NCBI RefSeq assembly: GCF_028858725.1
Contig: NC_084774.1
Span: forward strand, 1,886,001-1,950,000
Direction of reading: 5' to 3'
Length of the DNA stretch: 64,000 nt
Source of the DNA: Colius striatus
Lineage: Eukaryota; Chordata; Aves; Coliiformes; Coliidae
Shown: positions 10,763 to 20,700 of the stretch, piece by piece
Position numbering within the stretch: position 1 is the first letter of the stretch
Layout of the letters: every line of letters begins with the position of its first letter
The notes under the pieces: model-generated
What the model was told of the DNA's origin: nothing
The model's database searches: none
Seen by the model: the letters and a program-made list of their open reading frames with translations, nothing else
Made by a program: the position numbers and the translations under genes

Positions 10763-10785
10763 AGGTTGTTAGTTTTGTTTGGTTT

Positions 10786-11084
10786 TTTTAAACATGAGCA
10801 GTGTGTGAGCCTGGGCTGTGTCACAGGGGTGGCTCCTGCCTCGCCAGCCCCCACCCCGACACGCTGCCAGAGCACATCAAGAGGGCCAAGGAACGGGTCT
10901 GGATGTGCAGTGTGGCCCGTGCCCGGGACAGGTCTGTGCTGCCCCATGCCTCAGGCTGAGGGTCCAGCACACGCAGCACTGCTGGGAGCAGCAGCACTGA
11001 AACCCAGGGGAAACGCTGCTGGCACGGCCGTGGCTCTCACCCAGCCCAGCCAGGACACAGAGCTCACACACAGCCAGCACGGAC
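10786..11084. other. Intergenic spacer after TGIF2
   Basis: No gene or clear repeat seen. Ordinary GC-rich spacer leading into CR1 sequence. Confidence 0.5.
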
Positions 11085-11640
11085 GACTGTAGGGTCACAG
11101 TCACAGATCAGAGTCTCAAGGGCTGGAAGGGACCTGCAAAGCTCATCCAGTGCAACCCCCCTGCCAGAGCAGCAGCACCTAGAGCAGGGCACACAGGAAC
11201 TCATCCAGCTGGGGCTGAATGTGTCCAGAGAAGGAGCCTCCACAGCCCATCTGGGCAGCCCCTGCCAGTGCTCCCTCAGCTCAACAGGGAAGGAATTCTT
11301 CCTTGTGTCTCTTTGGAACCTCTTCTGTTGCAGCTTGTGCCCGTTGCCCCTTGTCCTGTCCCTGGCCATCCCTGAGCACAGCCTGGCTCCAGCCTCCTCA
11401 CACCCACCCTTGATGGATTTGTGACATGAATGAGGTCACCCCTCAGTCTCCTCCAAGCTGCAGAGCCCCAGCTCCCTCAGCCTTTCATCACAAGGGAGCT
11501 GCTCCACTCCCTTCAGCATCTCGGTGTCCCTGTGAACTCTCTCCAGCAGCTCCCTGTGCTTCTGGAACTGAGGGGCCCAGAACTGGAGGCAATATCCCAG
11601 ATGTGGCCTCACGAGGGCAATGGTGGGAGTGGGCAGGGCC
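11085..11640 (-). mobile_element. CR1 LINE fragment (antisense), retains ORF2 C-terminal code
   Basis: Reverse-strand translation gives the CR1 ORF2 end, including LVRPHLGYCLQFWAP, HRELLERVHRD and CDERLRELGLCSLEE, all hallmarks of the CR1 reverse-transcriptase polyprotein C-terminus. The 3' terminus lies at the left (about 11090), next to a degenerate tcacag repeat. It is the same subfamily as the + strand copy at 25.9-26.4 kb. The element is heavily 5'-truncated and not functional. Confidence 0.92.
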
Positions 11641-11815
11641 CCGCAGAGCTGCTCCAGCCCAACCCCCTGCTCCAGCAGCTTCCCCTCGCTCAGGGGCACA
11701 GGAACGTGTCCAGGCGGGGCTGGAAACCCGCCGAGAAGGAACCTCGACACGCTCCCCGGGCAGCCTGGGCCAGGGCTCCCTCGCCTCACAGTAAGGAAGC
11801 TTCTCCTCGTGTTTC
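11641..11815 (-). mobile_element. Second abutting CR1 fragment (antisense)
   Basis: After about 11640 the sequence restarts at a CR1 position close to the 3' end ('ccagcccaaccccctgc', 'gggcagcctgggccaggg', 'cctcacagtaaggaagcttc'). A second CR1 insertion therefore abuts the first. At its right end it merges without a break into the 22-bp minisatellite. Confidence 0.75.
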
Positions 11816-12245
11816 AGCGGGCCGTTTGGTGTGTTTCAGCGGGAGGTTTGGTGTGTTTCAGCGGGCCGTTTGGTGTGTTTCAGCGGGAGGTTTGGTGTGT
11901 TTCAGCGGGAGGTTTGGTGTGTTTCAGCGGGAGGTTTGGTGTGTTTCAGCGGGAGGTTTGGTGTGTTTCAGCGGGAGGTTTGGTGTGTTTCAGCGGGAGG
12001 TTTGGTGTGTTTCAGCGGGAGGTTTGGTGTGTTTCAGCGGGCCGTTTGGTGTGTTTCAGCGGGAGGTTTGGTGTGTGTTTCAGCGGGAGGTTTGGTGTGT
12101 TTCAGCGGGAGGTTTGGTGTGTTTCAGCGGGAGGTTTGGTGTGTTTCAGCGGGCCGTTTGGTGTGTTTCAGCGGGAGGTTTGGTGTGTTTCAGCGGGCCG
12201 TTTGGTGTGTTTCAGCGGGCCGTTTGGTGTGTTTCAGCGGGCCGT
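11812..12245 (+). repeat. 22-bp minisatellite derived from CR1
   Basis: Twenty head-to-tail 22-bp units built on TTTGGTGTGTTTCAGCGGG. Two variants occur, ending GAGG (A) or GCCG (B), in the order B A B A7 B A4 B A B B B. One unit carries a 2-bp GT insertion. Units are otherwise nearly identical, so expansion is recent. The flanking CR1 contains the same 'gtttcagcggg' segment, which points to its origin. Confidence 0.96.
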
Positions 12246-12870
12246 TCCGTGCCCAGCCCGTGTCCGTGGCGCGGGGCCGCGCTCTGGGGCTGTGCCGCGA
12301 GGCTGAGGCGGCTCCGCGCGCTCCCCTCGCAGCGCCCCGCCCCCGGCTTCCGGCGCAAGCCCCGCCCCCTCACGCGATTGGCTGACTGCGCTAGCCCCGC
12401 CCCCGGCTCGCCCGGAAGTGAGTTCAGCCGGTGGACGTGCCCTACCCACTCCATGCGCAGGGGGCAGCCATTTTGTTTCACCCACCATTTTATGGCAGGG
12501 GGCAGCCATTTTGTTAAACGTCACACCGGCCGGTGATTGGCCTCCCAGCACCGCGTGACGCCGCCGCGCCCACGTGGTCCCGCGCAGCGCCGCGATTGGC
12601 TGTGCCGCCGCCCACGGGGACGGGGGGTCCCGGGACATGGCGGCGGGTGCCCGGGGCGCAGCAGCGGGTGACCAGGGAATGGCGGCGAGCGCCCAGGGGA
12701 ATGGCGTGTGCAGCTGTGCACGGACACAGGGATCCCACACACGCACCCCTGCCCTTGCACAGACCGTCAGCCACGGTGGGGGCCCGCCCGCGGCTCCCCT
12801 GCCCCACCGCACAGCCCGCGCTGCTGAGCGCACGGCAGAGCTGTAACTCGGCAGCTTCGGTCGGGTTGTG
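12246..12870. promoter_or_regulatory. Orphan CpG-island promoter-like element
   Basis: CpG-dense sequence with clustered promoter motifs: three CCAAT boxes in inverted form (ATTGG at about 12376, 12535 and 12595), ETS sites (CTTCCGG near 12347, CGGAAGTG near 12413), a CACGTG E-box near 12571, and two YY1-like GCCATTTTG sites (near 12467 and 12507). Two ATGGCGGCG starts on + (12637 and 12683) are typical of housekeeping first exons, but no recognisable protein or strong splice donor follows. A bidirectional promoter or a lncRNA promoter are both possible. Confidence 0.55.
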
Positions 12871-13475
12871 ACGTGGTTTTACCTAAGCCAGCCAGCTATC
12901 CTTGCTGCTAAGTTCTCCTCCAAGGTGGGAGTGCACACCCAGCCCCGTCCCTGCCTGCCCTGGTGCCCACCGCGGCCGCCACACACACTCTGCTCCCTCT
13001 GTCCGGGTGACAGCCTGCAGCGCAGCCCGGGGTGACCCGCCCGGGGTGACCTCAGGCCTGGGGACTGAGGAGCCTTGGACAGCTCAGTGAGAGGAGCTGC
13101 TGCCAAGAGAATGCCAAACCCAGAAACAAAGCAGCTTCCGAGACCCGCTGCGCAGCAGCAGCCTCAACCGCCTTCCCCGAGAGTAAATAAACCCCCCAGC
13201 CATACACACCCCAAACCCCCCAAAGCCTTTCCCTGGTGCTGCCCATTTCAGTGCTAGAGAGCTCTAAAATACTTACAGTCCTCCCCCAAAACCTGTCAGA
13301 GCAACCCCACACATCAGCATCTCTACCCACAACCATCAATGCTGGATTCACATGAAACTACAGTCAAGCTTGGCTGGGAACTCATTTCCACATTCAGGAA
13401 ACTTCTGCCCACCTGCCATACATTCTGGGAGCACCCACGTACAGACACCACCAGACAGCACACAATGGCCACTCA
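12871..13475. other. Intergenic, downstream of both genes
   Basis: Non-repetitive sequence with no recognised gene. An AATAAA on the + strand at about 13187 could end a short transcript from the 12.25-12.87 kb island, but nothing else supports one. Confidence 0.45.
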
Positions 13476-13496
13476 GACAGCTTTCAGGATTTCACT

Positions 13497-13506
13497 TTTA
13501 TTTATT
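13497..13506 (-). terminator. DLGAP4: Candidate DLGAP4 polyadenylation signal (two overlapping)
   Basis: On the minus strand two AATAAA hexamers overlap at 13501-13506 and 13497-13502. They are the first canonical signals downstream of the DLGAP4 stop; only an ATTAAA at about 17417, 75 bases after the stop, precedes them. Using them gives a 3' UTR of about 4.0 kb that contains the large minisatellite. Cleavage would be near 13475-13485. Confidence 0.6.
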
Positions 13507-13561
13507 TTTTTGCTTCTGGATCACCAACACCCTTGCTGAAACTTCTCTGGGATTCTGCTCC

Positions 13562-15928
13562 CACCCCCGTGGCAGTGGCACACAGTCCCCCATGGAAGGG
13601 ACACACAACCCCCCATGGCAGTGGCACACAACCCCCATGGAAGGGACACACAACCCCCCATGGCAATGGCATACAACCCCCATGGAAGGGACACACAACC
13701 CCCATGGAAGGGACACACAACCCCCCATGGCAGTGGCACACACCCCCCATGGAAGGGACACACAACCCCCCATGGCAGTGGCACACAACCCCCATGGAAG
13801 GGACACACAACCCCCCATGGCAATGGCATACAACCCCCATGGAAGGGACACACAACCCCCATGGAAGGGACACACAACCCCCCATGGCAGTGGCACACAC
13901 CCCCCATGGAAGGGACACACAACCCCCATGGAAGGGACACACAACCCCCCATGGCAGTGGCACACAACCCCCATGGAAGGGGCACACAACCCCCCATGGC
14001 AATGGCATACAACCCCCATGGAAGGGACACACAACCCCCATGGAAGGGACACACAACCCCCCATGGCAGTGGCACACACCCCCCATGGAAGGGACACACA
14101 ACCCCCATGACAGTGGCACACAACCCCCATGGAAGGGACACACAACCCCCATGGAAGGGACACACAACCCCCCATGGCAGTGGCACACAGTCCCCCATGG
14201 AAGGGACACACAACCCCCCATGGCAGTGGCACACAACCCCCATGGAAGGGGCACACAACCCCCATGGAAGGGACATACAACCCCCATGGCAGTGGCACAC
14301 AACCCCCATGGAAGGGACACACAACCCCCATGGCAGTGACACACAACCCCCATGGAAGGGACACACAACTCCCATGGAAGGGGCACACAACTCCCATGGA
14401 AGGGACACACAACCCCCCATGGAAGGGACACACAACCCCCATGGAAGGGGCACACAAACCCCCATGGCAGTGGCACACAATCCCCATGGAAGGGACACAC
14501 AACCCCCCATGGCAGTGGCACACAACCCCCATGGCAGTGGCACACAGTCCCCCATGGAAGGGACACACAACCCCCATGGCAGTGGCACACAACCCCCATG
14601 GAAGGGACACACAACCCCCCATGGCAGTGGCACACAACCCCCATGGAAAGGACACACAACCCCCATGGAAGGGGCACACAACCCCCATGGCAGTGGCACA
14701 CAACCCCCATGGAAGGGACACACAACCCCCCATGGCAGTGGCACACAGTCCCCCATGGAAGGGACACACAACCCCCCATGGCAGTGGCACACAACCCCCA
14801 TGGAAGGGACACACAACCCCCCATGGCAGTGGCACACAACCCCCATGGAAAGGACACACAACCCCCATGGAAGGGACACACAACTCCCATGGAAGGGACA
14901 TACAACCCCCATGGAAGGGACACACAACCCCCCATGGCAGTGGCACACAACCCCCATGGAAAGGACACACAACCCCCATGGAAGGGGCACACAACTCCCA
15001 TGGAAGGGACACACAACCCCCATGGAAGGGGCACACAACTCCCATGGAAGGGACACACAACCCCCATGGAAGGGGCACACAACCCCCATGGAAGGGACAC
15101 ACAACTCCCATGGAAGGGGCACACAACCCCCCATGGAAAGGGCACACAACCCCCATGGCAGTGGCACACAACCCCCATGGAAGGGACACACAACCCCCAT
15201 GGCAGTGGCACACAACCCCCATGGAAGGGACACACAACCCCCATGGAAGGGGCACACAACTCCCATGGAAGGGGCACACAACCCCCATGGCAGTGACACA
15301 CAACCCCCATGGAAGGGACACACAACCCCCATGGCAGTGGCACACAACCCCCATGGAAGGGACACACAACCCCCATGGAAGGGGCACACAACTCCCATGG
15401 AAGGGGCACACAACCCCCATGGCAGTGACACACAACCCCCATGGAAGGGACACACAACTCCCATGGAAGGGACATACAACCCCCATGGAAGGGACACACA
15501 ACTCCCATGGAAGGGGCACACAAACCCCCATGGAAGGGACACACAACTCCCATGGAAGGGGCACACAAACCCCCATGGAAGGGACACACAACTCCCATGG
15601 AAGGGGCACACAAACCCCCATGGAAGGGACACACAACCCCCATGGCAGTGGCACACAACCCCCCCATGGAAGGGACACACAACCCCCATGGAAGGGACAC
15701 ACAACTCCCATGGAAGGGACACACAACCCCCATGGAAGGGACACACAACCCCCCATGGAAAGGACACACAACCCCCATGGAAGGGACACACAACCCCCAT
15801 GGCAGTGGCACACAACCCCCATGGAAGGGACACACAACCCCCCATGGCAGTGGCACACAACCCCCATGGAAGGGACACACAACCCCCATGGCAGTGGCAC
15901 ACAACCCCCATGGAAGGGACACAACCTC
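13562..15928 (-). repeat. 2.4-kb 22-bp minisatellite (CCATGG units)
   Basis: About 107 units of 22-23 bp, each with the palindrome CCATGG in a C-run followed by AAGGGACACACAA (type A), AAGGGGCACACAA (A') or CAGTGGCACACAA (type B). Near the left end, units form a higher-order repeat: the rare 'ggcaatggcata' variant recurs at intervals of about 157 then 179 bp. At 15.5-15.65 kb an A/A' pair repeats every 45 bp. All six frames stay open for up to 828 codons because no unit contains a stop in any frame. These frames are not genes. On the DLGAP4 RNA strand each unit supplies a UGUGUG core. Confidence 0.97.
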
Positions 15929-17164
15929 CCAACTTGTTCAAGCAAGTGAAGGACAAAAAAATTAAAACCCCCCAGCAAGATCACTCAGGATGGGACCAAA
16001 TGCTGATTCTGAGGGGGTGACAGAGAGTTCTGGCTGCAAGAACCCAGACTGGAAAGGAGACCTATGAAGGGGAAAATGGGCTAAAAAATCCTTAAGCAGT
16101 CCTTCCTCTACCCAGAGAGCGGGGAGATAAGGAAAAAAAATAGTCATCTGGTTACACACAGGGTATATATTTTTACACACACTTTAACACACATCTAGAT
16201 ATAGTACATGTAAAAATATATGCTATACATCTGCCCATCCTCACCCAGGTGCCTCAGTGTGCCGGTGCACCGTGCGTAGGGGCGTGTACACGTGTGTGTG
16301 AACTCATGTACAGGTACTGCTAAGTGTATATGTGCATATGTACACATACATACAGGCAGGCAGCCCACGGCCGGCTGCCCCCGCCTTCCTCTTTGTACAA
16401 AATCCACTCCTCCCACCTGCAACACCATCAAGCTCTTCCCCAGCCCTCCCCCGCTTCCCCAGCCCGCTGTGAAACGGCTCCCCCAGGTCAGCAGCTGCTT
16501 TCTCAACAAGCAAACTCAAGGGAAAGTGTTTTGGAAAGGGAAGAGGAGAAAAAAACCCAAGTGAAGCGTGTGTGGATCATGCTGGTGGTTGTTCTGTGGT
16601 CCTTCAGCTCCCCTCCCGGCTCTGGAGCAGGGTCCTGCTCTCTCGGGGTCAGCCGAGCACCATCCCTTCCCCCTCCGCCAGCTAATTGCGTGTTTGCTGC
16701 TGGGCTGCATCTCAACAGCTCTGCATCACATCCCACAGACCCTGTCACCCCTCACTTCAGTAACACAGATACAAACCCACTGCCCTGCCCCTGCCGTCCT
16801 CCCCCCACCCCGATGACCCCCGCAAAAGGGAAACAAACCAGACCCCCCAAGGCAGGCTGTGCTGAGCTGTCTGCCGGAGCTCTGGGGGAGGGAGGGAGGT
16901 CGTTCCTGCCACGTGAACCAAGCCGTGCAAAGGGTGGGAGAACAGGAGCGGAAGGAGGAAACAAACCAAAGGATGAGAAGGGTGAACAGAACGGAGGGGC
17001 AGGAGGAGAAACAGCGTGGCAAGTGCTCGAGGCTTCATGTTTTCTTGTCCTCTTCTTGTAAACAAGCTAATAATCCTCATTAGATACAAGTGAAAAGACT
17101 GAAGTTCCAAGTTGAGGGGGCTGCAGCTTCCAGGAGTGTCTTTAGTCCGTTCGGCATCGCCACA

Positions 17165-17240
17165 GCTGGGACACAGCCGGGGACACAGCCAGGACACAGC
17201 CAGGACACAGCCAGGACACAGCCGGTCACACACAGCCGGG
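17165..17240. repeat. Short 11-bp tandem repeat
   Basis: Six or so copies of an 11-12-bp GGACACAGCC(A/G) unit inside the inferred DLGAP4 3' UTR. Confidence 0.85.
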
Positions 17241-17492
17241 GCCAGGTTCTTTTCCTCCTTTTTTTGTTTTGTTTGTTTGTTTTTTTTAAAATCTTCATTA
17301 CTTAAAGCTGAGAGAAAAAAGCCAACTCAGGAGCCCTTTTCAAGGATGGCTCATCGTCTCTAGACTGAATAAATCACACTAGTTTAGAGAGAACCTTTTG
17401 TGTTTTTTTATCCTTTTTTAATGAGTTATAAAAACCCCGCAGTGCTTCGCTCTGGGCTCACGGCCGGGTCTGTGCCTCGCTCCGCGCCGGGC

Positions 17493-17708
17493 TCACAGCC
17501 GGGTCTGTGCCTCGGGGACGTAGATCTCGATGCTGTCCGCGCTCTCGGTGGCCGAGTTCTGCCGGACGGAGGCCGCGCGCTTGGCCGCCATCAGCCGCTT
17601 CCGCGCCTCCTGCCGCTGCTTCTCCGAGTCCGACGCCTTGTCCCGGGTCAGTTGGGATTTGGACTTGGCTGGCTTCTTTGGCACTGGAGGGGGTGGTTTT
17701 TTCTCTTC
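17493..17708 (-). CDS. DLGAP4: DLGAP4 last coding exon (residues 381-451)
   Basis: It starts EEKKPPPPVPKK after the acceptor cctaaag and ends EAQTRL-TGA at 17493-17495. It holds the Lys/Arg-rich helix (EKQRQEARKRLMAAKRAAS) and the class I PDZ ligand TRL that binds Shank. It is highly conserved. Just upstream in the transcript (60 bp from the acceptor) begins a 1.7-kb G-rich-template minisatellite. Confidence 0.97.
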   Translation of the reverse strand, partial: EEKKPPPPVPKKPAKSKSQLTRDKASDSEKQRQEARKRLMAAKRAASVRQNSATESADSIEIYVPEAQTRL

Positions 17709-20700
17709 CTTTAGGGAGACAGTAAGGAAAAACCCAAACATAAAATAAAAATGCACAATTGGAGGCCAGCGCTATGGGATGGGCTGAGGGAGGGCTGAGG
17801 GAGGGCACGGGGCGGGCTGAGGGAGGGCTGAGGGAGGGCTCAGGACGGACATGGGGCGGGCTGAGGGAGGGCTGAGGATGGGCACGGGGCGGGCTGAGGG
17901 AGGGCTGAGGGAGGGCACGGGGCGGGCTGAGGGAGGGCTGAGGATGGGCATGGGGTGGGCTGAGGGAGAGCATAGGGTGGGCTGAGGGAGGGCTGAGGGA
18001 GGGCACGGGGCGGGCTGAGGGAGGGCATAGAGCGGGCTGAGGGAGAGCACGGAGCGGGCTGAGGGAGGGCACGGGGCGGGCTGAGGGAGGGCATAGGGCG
18101 GGCTGAGGGAGAGCACGGAGCGGGCTGAGGGAGGGCATAGGGCGGGCTGAGGGAGGGCTGAGGGAGAGCACGGAGCGGGCTGAGGGAGGGCTGAGGGAGG
18201 GCACGGGGTGGGCTGAGGGAGGGCACGGGGCGGGCTGAGGGAGGGCACGGGGCGGGCTGAGGGAGAGCACGGAGCGGGCTGAGGGAGGGCTGAGGGAGGG
18301 CTGAGGGAGAGCACGGAGCGGGCTGAGGGAGGGCTGAGGGTGGGCTGAGGGAGGGCTGAGGGAGAGCACGGAGCGGGCTGAGGGAGGGCTGAGGGAGGGC
18401 ACGGGGTGGGCTGAGGGAGGGCACGGGGCGGGCTGAGGGAGGGCACGGGGCGGGCTGAGGGAGGGCACGGAGCGGGCTGAGGGAGGGCATAGGGCGGGCT
18501 GAGGGAGGGCTGAGGGAGAGCACGGAGCGGGCTGAGGGAGGGCACGGAGCGGGCTGAGGGAGGGCTGAGCGAGGGCACGGGGTGGGCTGAGGGAGAGCAC
18601 GGAGCGGGCTGAGGGAGGGCACGGGGCGGGCTGAGGGAGGGCACGGAGCGGGCTGAGGGAGGGCATAGGGCGGGCTGAGGGAGGGCTGAGGGAGAGCACG
18701 GAGCGGGCTGAGGGAGGGCACGGAGCGGGCTGAGGGAGGGCTGAGCGAGGGCACGGGGTGGGCTGAGGGAGAGCACGGAGCGGGCTGAGGGAGGGCACGG
18801 GGCGGGCTGAGGGAGGGCACGGAGCGGGCTGAGGGAGGGCACGGGGCGGGCTGAGGGAGGGCACGGAGCGGGCTGAGGGAGGGCTGAGGGAGAGCACAGA
18901 GCGGGCTGAGGGAGAGCACGGAGCGGGCTGAGGGAGGGCACGGGGCGGGCTGAGGGAGGGCACGGAGCGGGCTGAGGGAGGGCTGAGGGAGAGCACAGAG
19001 CGGGCTGAGGGAGGGCTGAGGGAGAGCACAGAGCGGGCTGAGGGAGAGCACGGAGCGGGCTGAGGGAGGGCACGGGGCGGGCTGAGGGAGGGCACGGGGC
19101 GGGCTGAGGGAGGGCACGGAGCGGGCTGAGGGAGGGCTGAGGGAGAGCACAGAGCGGGCTGAGGGAGAGCACGGAGCGGGCTGAGGGAGGGCATGGGGCG
19201 GGCTGAGGGAGGGCACGGAGCGGGCTGAGGGAGGGCACGGAGCGGGCTGAGGGAGAGCACGGAGCGGGCTGAGGGAGGGCTGAGGGAGAGCACGGAGCGG
19301 GCTGAGGGAGGGCACGGGGCGGGCTGAGGGAGGGCACGGAGCGGGCTGAGGGAGGGCTGAGGGAGAGCACAGAGCGGGCTGAGGGAGAGCACGGAGCGGG
19401 CTGAGGGAGGGCATGGGGCGGGCTGAGGGAGAGCACGGAGCGGGCTGAGGGAGGGCTGAGGGAGGACTGAGGGAGGGCCCGGGGCGGGCGGGACCCAGCA
19501 GCAACGAGGCCGAGCGCCGGGTGGGAGAAGCGAGAGCCGTTCTTGGGCAAGACACTGGTCAAAATTAGCTTCCCCAGTTTTGGGAAGTTCTTCTACGGAA
19601 GAACTTTCTCACCGAGAGGGTTGTTCAGCATTGGAACGGGCTGCCAGGGAGGTGGGCGAGTCCCCATCCCTGGGCATGTTTAAAAGCCACACAGCTGGGG
19701 TGCTGAGGGCCAGGGGCTGGCGGTGGGCTGGGCAGCGTGAGGGGAGGGCTGGGACTGCAGCAGTTTACAGGGCTTCTCCAACCGAAACAGTGCTGTGATT
19801 CTGTATTGTTTGGAATGTGTCCCTTTGCATGTCACGGTCGAGCTGTGGACTAGAGCTTGCAGACCACGCCTGGCCCAGCACAGGCAGCATGAACACTGAA
19901 CTTGGTCTGGGATGGCAAAATTTTAATGTGCTGCCCTGCCCAGAGCCATGGTCCTTCCTTCCTTCTTCCTTCCTTCCTTCCTTCCTTCCTTCCTTCCTAG
20001 CCAGGCAGCCTGGCCCAGGGACACAGCCTGTGCTGCACTGTCAAAAGGTTCCAGTAGGTGTTTTTTATACTACTGATAGACCAGGAATAGTTAAAACCTA
20101 TCCATGCAGTGCTTGTAACACTAGAGGCCTCTGTACCACTGTTTTAGGCCTACACCACCACACTGGCATCTCTCCGTCTCAAGGCTCCTTCCCCTTGTAG
20201 GAAATCACTATTACTCAGGAGTGCACTGCAAGACTGGGAGGTTACACTGCACAAATGCAAGGTGGTAAAAGCCCTACAGATCTCCTAGTGGCAGACAGAA
20301 ATAGGCCTCAGCCGAAATGCCTGTGAGGTGTTCTGGCCACTCTCAACTGCCCCACACTCACCTTTCTCTCCGGTGTCTCTGCCAATTGCCAGCTATTAGC
20401 CTTCAGGTGGTACAGCTCATCAAACTTCATGCTGATGTCTTCAATGGACAGCTGCAGGAGATCCCAAAACCCAGCCAGGTCCTGGGCTGTGGGTCTGGGA
20501 TTGGCATTAGGGTTCTAAGAAGGAAAAGCATAAACAAATCTTTCAGAAAGAATATACTCTCCTGACAACTGAAACACAGGAGACACCAGCCCTAAAAATG
20601 CAGACACAACCCTCATCATTTACAGACAAAGCTGTTTCTGCTAAGATCAGGAAGTAGAGATCCTGACTTCATTTCTCCTGCAAGAACCACTCTGAAAAAG

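Larger units (their letters stand above)
8796..10785 (+). other. TGIF2: TGIF2 3' UTR
   Basis: It runs from the TAG to just past a canonical polyA signal. It contains non-repetitive, moderately AT-rich stretches (9220-9300, 10085-10145, 10480-10600) and one 45-bp minisatellite. The end is inferred from AATAAA at 10757 plus the following GT-rich stretch. There are no competing AATAAA signals upstream that I could find. Confidence 0.8.
13480..17492 (-). other. DLGAP4: DLGAP4 3' UTR (inferred)
   Basis: It runs from the TGA at 17493 to the AATAAA pair at 13497-13506. The part 15930-17492 is non-repetitive, with AT-rich blocks (16120-16340 and 17255-17440) typical of a long neuronal 3' UTR. The part 13562-15928 is a minisatellite. 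The extent is an inference from polyA signals, since no transcript evidence is available. Confidence 0.55.
17709..20361 (-). other. DLGAP4: DLGAP4 last intron
   Basis: GT-AG intron (donor AAAG|GTGAGT, acceptor cctaaag), phase 0. Besides the G4 minisatellite it contains a CR1 3' end (about 19585-19805) and a (CTTC)n run (19952-19999). The stretch 20000-20361 holds nothing recognisable. Confidence 0.9.

Noticed and set aside
11436-11789. 117-codon minus-strand frame with reverse-transcriptase-like text
   Set aside because: It is a remnant of CR1 ORF2, annotated as a mobile element and not as a host gene.
12574-12846. ATGGCGGCG-started 90-codon + frame in the orphan CpG island
   Set aside because: No similarity to a known protein, no clear splice donor, and composition explained by GC content. 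Kept only as part of the promoter-like island.
5025-15928. CRISPR array suggested by regular repeats
   Set aside because: Repeats are directly abutting with no unique spacers, and the genome is vertebrate.
13498-16020. Reading frames of up to 828 codons on both strands (CHCHGG / PHGRDTQP-type repeats)
   Set aside because: Produced by a 22-bp minisatellite that has no stop in any frame. All six frames are open at once, and composition is that of the repeat.
10786-17492. MYL9 expected between DLGAP4 and TGIF2
   Set aside because: No EF-hand or MYL9 exon is visible on either strand. The gene is not in this interval.
17458-19562. Reverse-strand frames of 571-644 codons (ALPQPAPCPPSARS-type)
   Set aside because: Minisatellite translation. 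One frame overlaps the DLGAP4 exon region only by chance, and the exon itself uses a different frame.
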